A DNA stretch of 64,000 nt from Trichoplax adhaerens (GCF_000150275.1 NW_002060949.1:3990499-4054498); one strand, 5' to 3'; counted from the first letter of the stretch, positions 1 through 19,485 are shown. Numbers and translations: made by a program. The notes: generated by a model not told the origin, from the sequence alone.

Positions 1-1680
1 TAAAGAGGGAGAAAACATGATCCTAAACTACATTGAAGCTCGTAGTTTGCTCATGATGTATGCAGTATCAATATCATACAATTTATCTATAATTATACCC
101 AGTTACAGTATGTAACATGTTATGTATTATTATTATGAAATCCCCGTTATAAGTTCTAGTAGTAAGTTAGAAAATAAAAGATACTTGATGGAATAAAATA
201 TTCTTCAAGGCTTTTGAATGAGGGGTGAAGGATTCCAAGATTTTATTACTAATCAATAAAGCCCATTTGGAAATTAGACTTACATAAAATTATTAAAGTT
301 TCAATATTACTTAAATACTATATATATATTAAATATAAGATACGTATAAAGCTTGTAATTTATAATTCTTACGCGCAGACACTGATTTATTTTCTGTCAT
401 CCTAAACCGTTTATTTTTTCATTCTATCGGCTCTTCTTACGTCAGCACTATTTATAATGTACTTAATGACTATTACACAGAGGTCAGGGCCTAATTTGCA
501 ATACTATTTATTTGGTTAATACCGTGACCGTCTGATTGCAACATGCTCATGCGATATTGACATTTAATTAATGCGTATAATTTACATGGCATTCGTTCGA
601 GTAAATAAAGATTAATCACTGCAAAACAACAGCACAAATTAACGGAGATCAGAAATTATTTCATAAATAATATACAGTTGTAGTATTCAGTGACCATCAA
701 CTTAAGAATATCATCTTAACTGATTGAATGAAAACATATTACAAAGGCATGTGGTAAAATATTAAGTTAAGTTCAATAATTTTTCTTATAAAATTTTTAA
801 ATGAGTTTAGTTGTAGTGTTAGATGAGTCTTAAATTCCTTGATCTACTTGATCTTATTTAAAAAATCACTGCCAGAGCATAAAATGTAATTGAACATGGT
901 ATGAATCTCAAGTAAATGTTTGTATTTTGATACTATTTATGACTTTCACGAAAATTTTGATAAACTTTTAGATGAACCTCGAATTATTATTTCTCTTTTC
1001 GGTCTCATTTAGGGCACGATATAAATCTTATATATCTATTTAATATCTTTTAATTTGAATTAAAATTAAAAAAAACAAAGAAAGACCTGTAAGTAAAATC
1101 TTGAATTACTGTTTACATTCCTACTTACCTTGGAAGACCATTAAGGATTACGGATAATCTTTATACAATTTTAATATAACCGCTTACTGTTTTTTGGATT
1201 TGAAACTCCCATGCAATTCTGATGAATTCTCGATAATTTTTGAGAACTGTTTATGGTTTTGTCTTTGTTTAAAATATTACTGAGTATTAGAAATTTAATG
1301 TTAAGGTCCAGTTTACGTTTTTGATCTGATTAATAATATAATCAAGGAAGAACTTTATTATTGAGTCTCAAGCTGATCTTTACCTGCTTGGTTACATTTG
1401 ACATATTGTATAACGACAAGAACTCTATCCTAATTGTCAAGCTCCTGTTTATGTTTACAGTTTAATATGATATTTACATAGGCTACCAATGAACTCTTCC
1501 TTTAGATACCAGTTTTGCTTACTTCTTGGTCTTTAATTAAGTAATTATAACGTGACTCGAATAAAATCTGGCTCTTATTTCAGTTCAAAATTGTTTTTTA
1601 CCGCCCTAACAGCCACTGTTCATTCAAACTCTACCAAAATCCCTATTAAAATACTGAAGGGCTTTCAAAATTTGAAATTG
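1..1680. other. Non-coding AT-rich stretch
   Basis: No open reading frame, exon chain or RNA gene could be supported on either strand. It is the distal downstream flank of MAPK15, which is transcribed toward this end of the window. Confidence 0.5.
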
Positions 1681-1685
1681 TAGGT

Positions 1686-2172
1686 TGTAGTGTATTTAGA
1701 ATATACTGTAACTATATTCTACTCTTAAATATAGACATTTGTATTGCTCTTATATTTAGACAGATCTACAGTCTGCTTACTCTACATTCATATATAGCCT
1801 ACTGTATTTAGTTATTACGGTACTCGCTGTTTTCTACAATCATCTGCTATTTTGCAACCTGTTATGGTATATGTTGTATCTAATTCCACAATCCTATTCT
1901 CTGCATGTGCTCTATCTTTAAAACTATAAATACCGGCGATTTCTACCTCAGAGTTCGTTAGCCTCTCAGTTAGTCTTCTAGTTAGTCTCTCACAGTCTAA
2001 TACTTCTACTCGTTACTCACGACAGCTTGCACGCCGATCTACCGTAACTACCTCACTGTACTTCACATTACTAACCTACAATAAAGCATCACTTTTATAA
2101 ACCCTTTGGTGTAATAATTGTAAATGGCGACTAAATCTCAACCCTCTGAGATATTGAACCCTCCATCACATA
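1686..2172 (+). mobile_element. Solo LTR of an LTR retrotransposon
   Basis: The 487-bp block begins TGTAGTG and ends CATCACA, giving the canonical TG...CA ends with a short imperfect inverted repeat. It is flanked on both sides by the same five bases, TAGGT (1681-1685 and 2173-2177), as expected of an integrase-made target-site duplication. Inside are LTR promoter and terminator elements in the right order: TATAAATA at 1925-1932 and AATAAA at 2080-2085. No primer binding site, polypurine tract or coding interior follows, so the element is a solo LTR left by recombination between two LTRs. A 5-bp duplication fits Gypsy, Copia or BEL families, and I cannot tell which. The plus orientation follows from the TATA/polyA order. 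Confidence 0.8.
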
Positions 2173-2177
2173 GGTTA

Positions 2178-3267
2178 ACTTCCAGACTTCATTTAAAATC
2201 TTTGTAGAATAAAGATAAACCGAACACGGCTACCAAAAATTCTTTTTTACTATTACGATCATAATTTGGTTTTTTTTGGAACTTAAATGAAAATAGCCAT
2301 AAACTTCTATGCTAATCTCAAAGTATCATTTAATATTTAAACTTGATTTTCAAAACTCTTGAAGCGAGCATATATGATAGTCAACTGTTATACAAGTCTT
2401 CAAGTTTATTTTTTTACAATTTGACTTAAACTTTTCATGAAAGTAAAAATTAATCTTAAAATACACCATATCAGCCAAATCTTTTCAGTAATCAATTCGC
2501 AACTCATTCAAATACATCAATAGCATTTTATGAGAAATCTCAAATATAATATACGAATTAATGCTATCCATCCAAAGATAACAGTGCTTGTCAATCCATG
2601 ATGATGATAATGCAAATACTATTCTGCTAATTAGAATTTAGACCGGTATCCATTCAAATAGGTCTATTTCAAAATTGCAAAATTTAGTCTATTGTACAAT
2701 AGCTAATATGATTAGTCTTGAGATCGTAATAGAATAATCTAAACTCTACTATTGAACAAAGATGGGTAAATTTAAGGTAATTATAGTATTATAGAAAACT
2801 AGAGCTAATAGATTAAGTACAATTCCATAAGAAAAAAAGCCACAAAATATTAATTTAACACCAATTTATGATAATGCATAATTACTTTATAGGCTAGTAT
2901 ACGTCCTGCATATATAGAGAGCATATATATCCGTTAGTGTTCTGATTAGCAAAGACTATAAAATTTTCATACAATTAGACACTAGAAGGTGGAGATTTTC
3001 ACAAAATATGAAATGAAAATTCATAGCAAATGAATGAAATTGTGAAAATGAAGTTGTCATTTTGTAGGCAGAATTCGCAATGAAACTGTGGTTGCAAGGA
3101 TATATTAGGAGAATTTTACAGTAACTTGAGTTCATATGAATTGGTTTAAGATATAAATTACAGATTCATAAAAATCTTAATCGTAAGTGAAGGAATAATA
3201 ACACTTGTGCGGGTAGTCAATAGAAATTGCAGCCAATAGCTGTATCGGTAGTTTCGATCATTATCCT
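2178..3267. other. Intergenic, downstream of MAPK15
   Basis: AT-rich sequence between the solo LTR and the MAPK15 stop codon at 3268-3270. It should hold the MAPK15 3'UTR and polyadenylation site. I found no convincing AATAAA on the minus strand close to the stop and no other gene. Confidence 0.5.
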
Positions 3268-9413
<6,146 letters not shown>

Positions 9414-11218
9414 GGCGGCGGGTGTAAAAATTTACGTTTTAGTTTAAAATATTGTTTTCCGTTATAGTTAGAAATAGATCAATTAAACGATGATGAAAAT
9501 CGTCTTTAAAGGTTTCCCATAACCATAAATGTTAATCTTTAGTCTTTTATTAGTGGCATAGATCAATCTTAGTCGTTAATGACGAGTTAACATTCAGATT
9601 CGTGCCAATTGACGCAAGATTTACCAAAGGAATAACTGAAAAAGTGGGTAAGGACGTGAACAGTTTATAACAAGTTTTATAATTCTAACCTGTACGCTAT
9701 TACGACATGTATGCTTGGATGCTTGCAATAGACGAGTGTGTATATGAAAGGTAAGTATAGAACGAGTATTACACGCCTCTAACATTAGCAGGCAAGTTTA
9801 TATACAGATTCTATGCACTGTATATTTCATTATCATGCTGTATTATATAACACTACAACAGCTGACTGTTAACAATCATATTAACGGTTAAGAGCCGCCA
9901 TACCGTATGCAGTAGATAGCATATTGTTTTATTCACTACCTATCCAGCAATAATAGTTGAGGAGTTTAATCCTTTTTCGACTTATTTGTATAGTAGCCGG
10001 CGTGTTCCGTGCATAGTTTCCATAGCAACCGAAGTTAACTTACCCACCCTTCTCAGGGAGATATCCGATGTCGAGCGAAAATGTCTACCGAATAAGTATG
10101 CGACGACAATTGAAAACTGCTTTACGTAAAGAATGACAACGTCTAGAGGTTTTAATCTCCATATCTACCTTGCTAATCATATGCTAGTTTACTCTACCGC
10201 TACAAGTGCAAGATATACTTATATCTAGGTCTGGAGTCACGAGGAACTACAGGATGTATAGTAGAACAGAAATTTTCTAAGGATAGGCGTGAAGCGGCAA
10301 TTGAACACTATATTTGATATTTGATTTCAAGCACTAAAATGAAGATTTGTGATTGAAAGCTCTTACTTTAGGCGCTATTATCAGTTTGGTTAATTTGCTT
10401 ATGCAGCCTTGCAGCTTAATATAAGATACTTTACTGCTATTCGATACGGCCTAAAATATATGTGTATATGATAAACGGTAGCAGTTGAATATTATACTAA
10501 ATTGCAGCCCTGAAATACTTATTCTGTATATAACGTGATATGAAGATTATTAATCTTTATCACTCGTATAATTATCATCCATTGAAAAAATTTGCCATGA
10601 CTTATGTAGAATCGATAGGAATACATTTACTGAAAATTCTTAAAGGATTGGCACTCGAAAATGACTAAATACGTCATACTCGTATGTAGTCACCATACGC
10701 GTCTACCTGTACATATATGTAAGAAGTATCGAGATTCTTAATTTCTAATTTTATTAATTATTCATATGTATTGTAGTATACCGAAATTTATCTAAGTATG
10801 CGGGTTCAGTTAGCTTAATTAAAACAAATCACCATCAATTTAGTCTTCCGTATCGAATTCTTAACTAAGATTCTTTCCCTCAAATTCATTAGATTTATAC
10901 AGAAATAATGTTTATGTTTAAAATGTAAGAAATTAATTGGCTTATGAAATTTCTATGAGGACAATAGACCAATAAATATCATATATAAAAGATTATAAAT
11001 TATAATTTTATGTTACATCACATTATGAATTAGTATCTCTTGGAAATACGCCAGTAAAATTCTTTTGAAACAATATTCTAGGTGAAAGTATTCTATTTAA
11101 ACACCATATTGTTAAAAATTACAACCGACAGTGCATTTTTGAATACATTTTCATATTTTTATCATATATTAAATTGAATATGAAATTAGTCATGGAGTGT
11201 GATTGTATTGCACTCTAT
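9414..11218. other. Intergenic between MAPK15 start and STPG1 end
   Basis: Holds the MAPK15 promoter, with an X-box at 10016-10029, and the STPG1 3'UTR. A 22-codon ORF at about 10069-10137 (plus) is too short to call. No other coding evidence. Confidence 0.5.
10016..10029 (-). promoter_or_regulatory. RFX X-box, probable MAPK15 control site
   Basis: GTTTCCATAGCAAC, which reads GTTGCTATGGAAAC on the minus strand, has two half-sites separated by AT and fits the RFX consensus RYYNYY-N(1-3)-RRNRAC. It lies about 600 bp upstream of the MAPK15 ATG. RFX factors switch on ciliary genes through such sites, and MAPK15 belongs to that class. The distance is longer than typical unless a 5'UTR exon lies near 10 kb, so the link is inferred. 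Confidence 0.5.
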
Positions 11219-14200
11219 TTATATCCATTTCTTATTAACATTTTCATGAAATGATTGTTTACCCCAAATCTCTGGTTTATAGGCTCCTAAGATGAATTAA
11301 GCATGTTTAATTAGAAAATGAGATTGTAAATAACAAAACACATACGCAATCTCTTGCGGTTATGTTCATACCTGGCCCCGGGGTATCTTTAATTCCGCCA
11401 TTCATCCATCTACTTGTGCCTGATGTAAAAGAAGATGTCGACATAAAATGCTTCGTAGGTTGTGAAAAATCTCTCAATTCGTAACTTCCAGGACCTGGTA
11501 AAGGTGGAGGTGGCGATGGAGGTATAGCCGGCGCTGATAAGCATTGGTAATGTTTTGGTCTGTAATGGCATGTTGATAGATTTACAAATTAGTCTACAGG
11601 AATAATAGCACCCAAAATATCTGCTTTCTTAGTTATTAGATGTAGCGTAGAGTAAAGTTTATCGTATGGCATTTTGAGGCGCTTACGGTAAAATTTTTTT
11701 GTCATTGTATAACCCTTCTTTGCCATAGGGTTCATAATCTGCAGGTCCTGGAACCTATAAATTTACGATAATGAAGCTATTAAATTCTAACCTATTTTCG
11801 CTCATGTTATTCTGTCGTAGTTACATGTGATCTAGGAATTGCTGGAAAAACTTACGTGTGATAGCTTCATGATTGATCGATTACTCGTAGATTTAAATAC
11901 TGAATTATAAGACTTCGATTCTCGTTTCATTCCATTGTCAGTAACATAGTATTTACCTACAAAATAATATACTCCTTTAATTCTTTGCTGTAATATTTTG
12001 AATGAGGGTAGTTTTTATTGTAAAGATGATATTGCAATGTCATACTTGGTGATGGCATTCTTTGCTTTTGGATATCAACAGCGACTCTACTAGTTCTATC
12101 AAAGATAGAAACGATATGATTACTGATATGATGTTAGCTATTTTAAAATAAATTATTTTATGACATACTTTGATCGAAAGGCAGACGTTGCTCCCTTTCC
12201 TTTGTCGATTTCGGATAATGGAATCTTTTAAAATAAGTTATTAAAATAAATATGTTTTAGAACAATGTAAATAAGTTGTTAAATTACGTATTTAGTTAAG
12301 GATGCTATCAGTAAATCTAACTGATCTAAGAGAAACCTAATCTAGGCTACTCTCCGTTCAGTATCCATTTGATAAGATGATTTGATGTTATACTCACACT
12401 GTAGGTTCCAGGACCTGGAGATAAAGCCGATTTATCCTTAACTTTAACAATTCTGTCCATAAAAACGCTGCATGAAAAAATTATCAGTGTATCAGTTTAT
12501 GCTCGAAGAATTGCAAAAATTTTCAATTTATTAGTAGATTTAAATAAGTTACTATAAGAATAATTTTTTCATTTAATTAGCTTATGAATATTAGCATGTT
12601 ACTATAAATATTAGTTACAACAATAAACATTTCCTGCATTTCCTATACGTATAAAATGTTTCAATTTTCAGTATTGTTTTATAAGTAGGATTTCTTGCAT
12701 TGCATTCAATCAGGGACTTTATGAGCAGATGCCACAGAGTAAAAGAATTATAACGTAACTAACAAATCTGTTGTCATTTAATTTCCTATAAATCTCCAAG
12801 GTTTTATTTACACCTAAATATGCGTTCTAAGTTAATACTTATTCTCGGTATATGATAGGGGTGGCATTAGCTGGAAAATACTCTTTCATGTCTTATATTT
12901 TATTAGAAGCGAACTAGAGCTGTCTAGTCATCTTTCTTAGCTAATACTCGATTCGTAGTTTATGGAGTCAAGATTAATGAATATGCTAATGCAGTGCTGA
13001 CTTTCTATCATCATCTAAACGCAAACATTATAAAAGTTTTAATTTGATAATAATGAACGAACATGTCAAACGCGAATTCCGCCTGATTATTGTGAATTAT
13101 AAGGGTATTATTGTTAATACTGGAATGTTACTGGTTATATATTTTGCTATTGTAACGACTTTAGTACTGACATAACATATGTATCTTGACTAGCTTACTC
13201 ATTGTAAACACGTTCAAAATTCTTGTTGAATCTCTTACTTTCTTAGTTTTTAAATGACTACTAAAACGAAATAATCTCACAGTGGCATTACTATCGAAAC
13301 TAATGAGTTTAAAATTTAATTAATTTCACGCGTAATTCCTATTCATTGTTGCGCAATTATAGCATGGCAGCGACATCTGTATTTACAAAGTTTAACTAAG
13401 ATTTACTTAAAGGACTGCTATGATTAGATATTAAGATATATAACTGATATACATAAGTCAGAAATAACGACGTTATTCTTAAGATTCTTATTCATTGACT
13501 TACTGTACAATATAAATTTATTTAGCCCTATTTCATAAAACTGAATGTTGCTTCTTTGTCAGATATATGTCTCTTACCTAGATGATTGCGCAGTACTAAA
13601 ATTCAATTTCTTTTCGGTCGTAGGTGGTGCATAAGAACCTAGCATAGATCCAAACAGTCAGTACTATCTAGTGTTTCATTTTATATCTCAAGAATATTAA
13701 AAGTTGTCTAATTTAATTTTAAGTCTATCGTCTAACAGTTATATTATCATAGTGTAATAAAAAATACTATAGTATTGTCGGTAGTAAATGTTAGTATAAT
13801 AACTAAATATGTTGGAATTAATATATTAGAACGTAATTGAACCTGGGCCGATAGTATTTCCTCGAATCGTGTTCCGAAATCTAGGAGACTACAGATAAAA
13901 ATATTTATAAATTATACTGTATACACGTAGTATGGCATAATCCTATAACGGATAGTTCCATGATTAGCATGGTTTTAACTTAAATTAACCTTTGAAGCGA
14001 GAGGACCGGTTCCTTTCTTAGATAACGAGACTGATTCCTGGCCTAGGTTTGGGCGATGTTCGTAAGCCGCTGGGCCTGGTACGTCGTTCTGTTATGAAGT
14101 GAATATTTGACTTCTTTAAGATTGACGCGAAGTCGATTTAAAAAGTGTCAACACCAACAAACTAACAAGTTAACTAACATAAAGGACAATAGTGAATATG

Positions 14201-14872
14201 TTAAGTATTTTTAATTTACGAAATAGGTACCATATCGCACTTACTACTTCTACTAGCTGATCTCCAAATCTGGCTGCTGAGGAGTTGAAGGATTTTCTTT
14301 CCCTATTTACGGTGACGTAAGTTTGATACTTGGATGGTATAGTAGAACCAACTGCAGGTGTAGTAAATCCTAACAACAATTAAAGATGAATCAGTTTTTA
14401 CATTCTAGTATGCAGATGGTTAAGAATTAAAATTACTGGTTGTAATATTAGTTTAATCATCATACAGACCATAAGAGGGTCATACATGTATACCATATAT
14501 ATTCCCATACATTCATGAGGATAATTTCGTTGTACTGTAACAAACCTAATAGATCTACAGTACAGTATGTTACTACAGGTTGATGCTATTATATGTAGTA
14601 ATTTAATTCCGTAGGTGAATAAACTTTGATGTCTCAGCTTTACATGCATGCATCCTCTCCTTATCTCAATTTAGTGTTTTCGATCATAACGGCAATGAAC
14701 CCAATCCATTCATACATTCTATCTACTGTATTTTTATATGCATATTACGTATATGTCTAGTGCTATAACTATTCAAACATTTACCTTTTCGTACTCTTTG
14801 TGGCGTATAGATGGATTTTCCTACAGATCTGGTATAATCTCCATTGCGTATGACCTTAACGCTGTCTTCCAT
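11219..14872 (-). CDS. STPG1: STPG1 (MAPO2), sperm-tail PG-rich repeat protein, 12 exons, 339 aa
   Basis: Exons on the minus strand: 14872-14785, 14369-14245, 14088-13990, 13888-13843, 13638-13578, 12467-12398, 12224-12169, 12095-12046, 11956-11856, 11754-11687, 11559-11372 and 11286-11219. All phases close, giving 339 aa (human STPG1 is about 334). The protein is built from repeats around PGP(G/A)xY: NDVPGPAAYE, LSPGPGTYS, VPGPADYEPY, LPGPGSYEL and TPGPGAYKPE. Family landmarks include the SLSKKGTGPL segment, KHFMSTSSFTSGTSRW, and the C-terminal GKQSFHENVNKKWI. STPG proteins are cytoskeletal, many of them bound to axonemal microtubules; human STPG1 was also named for a role in O6-methylguanine-induced apoptosis. 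The start is the only ATG before the first conserved block. BSDC1 diverges from its 5' side and MAPK15 follows on the same strand. Confidence 0.93.
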
Positions 14873-15130
14873 ACTTTATTATTACTCTGATAAAATAACT
14901 TGATCAAATGTTCTCTTCATAAGCTGCTTTAATTTGAGCAATTATTCTCTGCTTACTGTACAATCTTGTAAAGCAGCTTACTACATCTAAGTTGTATCCT
15001 ACTCTCTCTGTAATGGTATTTGAAGAGAAAATAAGATGGATAATAAGGCGATTTGAAATATTAGTATAATCGAAGAATACAGTCCCAAATTTTAATAACA
15101 GCTCCTACTGGAGTGTTTAAGTCGGGTCCA

Positions 15131-15144
15131 GTTGTCATGGCGAT
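15131..15144 (-). promoter_or_regulatory. X-box-like site upstream of STPG1
   Basis: GTTGTCATGGCGAT matches 11 of 14 positions of the canonical GTTGCCATGGCAAC, about 260 bp upstream of the STPG1 ATG. That is a usual distance for ciliary genes. The mismatches weaken it. Confidence 0.3.
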
Positions 15145-15344
15145 GGGTAGTATGTGCATCGCTCCTCGTCCATCAGTCAGTCAGTCAGTCAGTGGTGCTT
15201 ACAAGGGAGTCTTGTGTCAAGTGTACTCAAGCATAGAGATAAAAGTAAAAGCTTTTATTATGGTGTGCAGGGTATAGAATGGGCATGTGATGTTCGAATA
15301 TATGACGTAGCAACTCACCAAGCTAGTGAACGATGCGGGCTTAC

Positions 15345-15405
15345 AGTGTACGGTGTACACTGTACAGTACTGTAGAGCTTAGTACGGTGCAGCATGTACT
15401 GTAGT
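15345..15405. repeat. GTAC-type short palindrome cluster
   Basis: Overlapping copies of GTACA, CTGTAC and AGTACTGTA produce nested palindromes about 100-150 bp before the BSDC1 ATG. The same motif family recurs at about 24.2-24.5, 51.1 and 63.7 kb. Confidence 0.6.
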
Positions 15406-15500
15406 ATCATGGTGGTGCTGGGGTCCAGCCACCGTCCAGGGATTGAACAATCTGTGCGCTCAGCTGCGCATGACAGTGAATCATACCAAGATTGAAGAAA

Positions 15501-18500
15501 ATGGCTGAAAAGTAGGACTTGATAAACAAATTCACTTCTATAATGATTTTCGTGGTATTTTATATCCTACCAATGATTTAAGTACTGCTAATATCCGTGA
15601 TCATCTTTTAGGAAAGATGCGAACTGGTGGGGAGGTTGGATTGCCACTGCCAAAGAAAAGGTAGGATTTGATATCGAAGTAATTATAGTACAATATTCAT
15701 GACCGATGAAGTTTGCTGGTCATACATATCGTGATTGTCGTCCATTTGCCCATTTTATTACAATTGTTTGGATGCTTTACTAAGAATCATCAACGGATTT
15801 TCTGCTATTGCGTATCAATTGCTTAGTATAGTGCACGATGCTAAGCTAAAACAATCACAGAACTCAATAATATAAATGCTCGATTAAACAAATCGAAATA
15901 GTATAATTGCGTATGCTGGTATGCTTGTTCAAAGTTCGGTCGACAAGTCATATATTATTAGAATAGGGAATTACTCGACAGAATTAGTTGTTAGTGATCC
16001 TCTGCCATTAGGCTTACCTATAGAGGGTATGTATTGTGCGCAATGAATTGTATACGTTTAATTATAATTGAAATAGTAAATATCGAATGCTTATAGTTTC
16101 GCATTGGTATTAGCTGTGATAAATACTGCAATTTTCCATAATCCCCCATACGGATAAATTGTCTCTGCTCAGTACAGCGTTTAGTTGCTGCTAAGTTCAC
16201 ATAAAGTTTTTATTCGTTGTATACAGTCGTGGTCAGCCTTTGAAATGGCAAAGAAGGATGTTTCAGAATTTGTAACAACATTACAAACAGATACTACGCA
16301 AATTGTATCGGAAACAGCGGATACTTTAAAGAATAAGCTAACTGTAAGTTAGTTATTTTAAATAACTTTGATATGTTCCTACACTATGAATACTAATTTG
16401 AGACTCTAAATGGCATGGACAGGTTGAGCGAAACGATGAAACTGGTATTCAAAAAGGTAAAATTTCTCCCATTAGCGAAAATTTAGGTTGGAGTATGTGT
16501 GTGCGAGTGCATGCAGTCTACGTTGTTAATGAAGTGAAGAGAATTTGGTTGCAATCCTGCGTAGTGAATTACTTTTAGTGACTGTGAATTCCAGTCACGC
16601 AGTATATTTCATTATAAGTATTACATATACTGCAAATATCCCTAGCGTTGAGTTAGTTAGTATTATAACTTTATTAACTGTTCCTATATATACTAATTTC
16701 TCTCTAGATGTGAGATTTGATGAAGGAATAAGTGCTACTAGTGATATTGTTGATGTAAAGTATGAATCAAAAGCTGTAAATAGATTGCAGGTAAGATTGG
16801 GTATTGGTTATTGTAATACTAGAAAAATCTGCGCGTTTACACTGAATACGTACAATTTTAGTCTTGTATACGCACAGATCAAAATAGGTGAAAGTTGTAG
16901 TTCTGAAGTTCACGAGATAAATAAGTATTTTTAAAGTAAGAAACTTTGAAAACGTTGATGAAATCAACTGATTTTCTGTACTGTACTTTACCCGCTATTC
17001 AGGCTAAACTGGTGGTCCTACGAGAGAATCCACTGACGTATCGAGAGGAACCGACTGGTGCGACATGCTTACTTATATTCATTGATTTTTAGAGCTAAAA
17101 TCATCAATAAATTAAACGAATGTGATATTTTTACTTATCATACTTTCACGAACTTCTAGATGGTGAATTTCATCAGTGGCAATCTGCATTTAACGTTGAC
17201 GAGTATAAGGGTGAAATATCTGAATTGTTGGTGGATAAGCCTCGTGTGAGAGGACTGTATTCAAAACTGGTAATGGGAATTATTGAGATAATATCCAATT
17301 AAGCGATTAAGCAAGCTGCTCATGTTACCAAAAATTTAGATCTAAATTGGTGTTTTTCTGTGTTGTCCAGGTACCTTCAGAAATGTCGCATCTTATCTTT
17401 TGGCAGAGATACTTTTATAAAGTCCATCTTTTAAAATTGGTTTGTTGAAGTAAAATACTATATATTAATGAACGAAATCTGAAGATTCAATATAAACACC
17501 TAGCTTGGCATCAATGTTGCAATCGTTACAAATTGAAATTACCTATAATACATTTTATAAATGAGATTTTAAGTTATAAATACATATCTCGATAGAATAT
17601 GACAACGATTAGATAATGTAAGTTTTGTACTTAAATTTTAGGAAGATGAACGTCGAGCTAAGCTGCTTGCCCGAGCTAATGAAACAGAAGACGAAGTTGA
17701 TTGGGGTGATGATGAAGGTAAAGCATTTGATTTCTTTAGCAGCTAAGTTAGTTCATCACGTTGACTTTGTAGACCTCTTTTTCTCTAAGACGATTCGGAC
17801 GGCTATAGTGGCAGTGCTTTAGACACCGAAAATAGGATAGAAACGACAACTGCGCTACCAGAGGTTTCTCCCGGGATTGATGAAAAAGACATAGCTACAA
17901 CAGAAGGCCCCGAAATAGAGGATGCATGTACAAAAAATGTTCAAGTCCATGATTGCGAGCCTACTGAAGTACCGGATACTCACGAAAAAGACGTCCAAGA
18001 CCCGGATAATGAAACTACTGCATGTAATTTGGAGTCAAATGATAATATTGAGTCAATAGAATTAGCAGGTACTTCTGAAAACCAGAAATATAGCGAAGAT
18101 AGGGCATCGAATATCGATAATGAAGACAAGATTTCAGTCGGTGATAATATAGAAGCAAAGAATGAATCATGCAGCGAAACTGAAGCAGTTTCTCCGGGTT
18201 CGCGTGATATTTTACCTGAAGACACGGATGTATGCCACGAAATAGTCAAATCTCCAGTTATTGATGAAAAAGAATGTGATCTATCTCAACCAAGTGATAT
18301 TGACCATACGCCTGCGGCTGTTGCGCAAATACAGTCAATATCTTTTAACGTGGATGAGGAGAATACAGGCACGGTACGAATTAGCGATGAAGATTTAAAA
18401 GACGTTAATGGGAAATCAAGTAATGATAGCAAAAAAGGTAGTAGCGAAGATTCAACAAGTGATGATTGGGAAACAGAATTTGATCTGGATTTGGAAAACG

Positions 18501-18685
18501 TCGAAGCACTAGAAAATACTCCAAATGCGGATGATATTGATGTAAGTCAAGTAAAATTCAGTTATTTAATGGGTTACATTAGGGATGATTCTGCTAGCTG
18601 CATTAGGTTGACGAGTATTATTTTCTCTTTTATATTTGCATATATGCTGTAGAATGAAGACTGGGACAGCTGGGATGAAAATTAG
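15501..18685 (+). CDS. BSDC1: BSD domain-containing protein 1, 11 exons, 462 aa
   Basis: Exons: 15501-15511, 15612-15660, 16227-16343, 16423-16456, 16708-16790, 17003-17057, 17160-17269, 17371-17439, 17642-17717, 17790-18541 and 18653-18685. All phases close; 462 aa against about 430 in human. The N-terminus has the family WWGGWIATAKEK motif, followed by a helical FEMAKKDVSEFV segment. The BSD domain (about residues 115-180) runs from EFHQWQSAF through GEISELL to IFWQRYFYKVH, with the paired F-W signature. A 752-nt exon encodes a long acidic, disordered, Ser/Asp/Glu-rich region. The C-terminus is the conserved DDWETEFDLDLE plus a final EDWDSWDEN tail. The molecular function of BSDC1 is not well defined; BSD domains also occur in TFIIH p62 and synapse-associated proteins. 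The first exon supplies only 11 coding bases, so this start is less certain than the rest. Confidence 0.94.
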
Positions 18686-19485
18686 GCATAATAATGATGC
18701 TGTTCATACTTATGTAAATGACATGAATATGCCCAAGACAACAAATCATACGTCATAACTTTATTTATTGTTCTCAAATCTACTTTTAAGCATTTTAAAT
18801 CAGTGTCTAACATGTAGTAATTACTGTATGTTTTATTAGTTAATTTATAAATATCAGTATAGATTGAGCGTAATACCATATTGATATTATATGATAGTAA
18901 ATACGATATTTTACTATGTATCAACCACAGGTTGATACGATCTTAAATTCGTCAAATCCAAATCGCTACTAGGTATCGACTTCCGTATTAATTTGTAAAC
19001 ATGAAAAATTATAATTATTATATATTGAATGCCTGGTGTTTAAAAATATCTAAACATAAAAAGTACTTCTAAATCCGTTAGGATAAAACTGAAATCAATT
19101 TTCAAAGGAAATTATGATACTATAAAAAGTAATACTGGAGTTAGTAGTACGTCCAACTTATAACTATCATTAAAGGATATATTTTTTCAACACTACGTTT
19201 TACAGCAACCTCACGGTCACTTGTATAAACCTAGTATACTAAAAACTGTCTAATGATAAGATGGCTGACAACGGCAATTTATATATCTTAATCATTATGC
19301 TTTACAGCATAAACCGTAGTCAGGCAGACAACAGGCTAAATTAAGAATCAAAGGAACAATGTACGTCCTTTGAAAAATCGCTTGATTTATCGCCACAATT
19401 CTTTAAACCCCACAGTGCTAACGACAACATGACTATTTTCGCTTGGATTTACATAGAATAAAAAATTATTATATGAATACGCGGC
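18686..19485. other. Convergent intergenic region BSDC1/TMEM214
   Basis: Between two converging 3' ends, AT-rich, and expected to hold both 3'UTRs. The 80-codon minus ORF at 18682-18924 overlaps the BSDC1 stop and resembles nothing I recognise. Confidence 0.5.

Larger units (their letters stand above)
14873..15500. promoter_or_regulatory. Shared STPG1/BSDC1 divergent promoter region
   Basis: 628 bp between the two divergent start codons. It contains a near-consensus X-box (15131-15144), five tandem TCAG units at about 15174-15193, and a cluster of GTAC/ACTGTAC palindromes at about 15345-15400. It is less AT-rich than its surroundings. A 73-codon ORF at 15154-15375 overlaps these simple repeats and is not credible as a gene. 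Confidence 0.55.

Noticed and set aside
15154-15375. Plus-strand 73-codon ORF upstream of BSDC1
   Set aside because: Made of TCAG tandem repeats and GTAC palindromes in a promoter region.
17980-18249. Minus ORF of 89 codons
   Set aside because: Antisense shadow of the long acidic BSDC1 exon.
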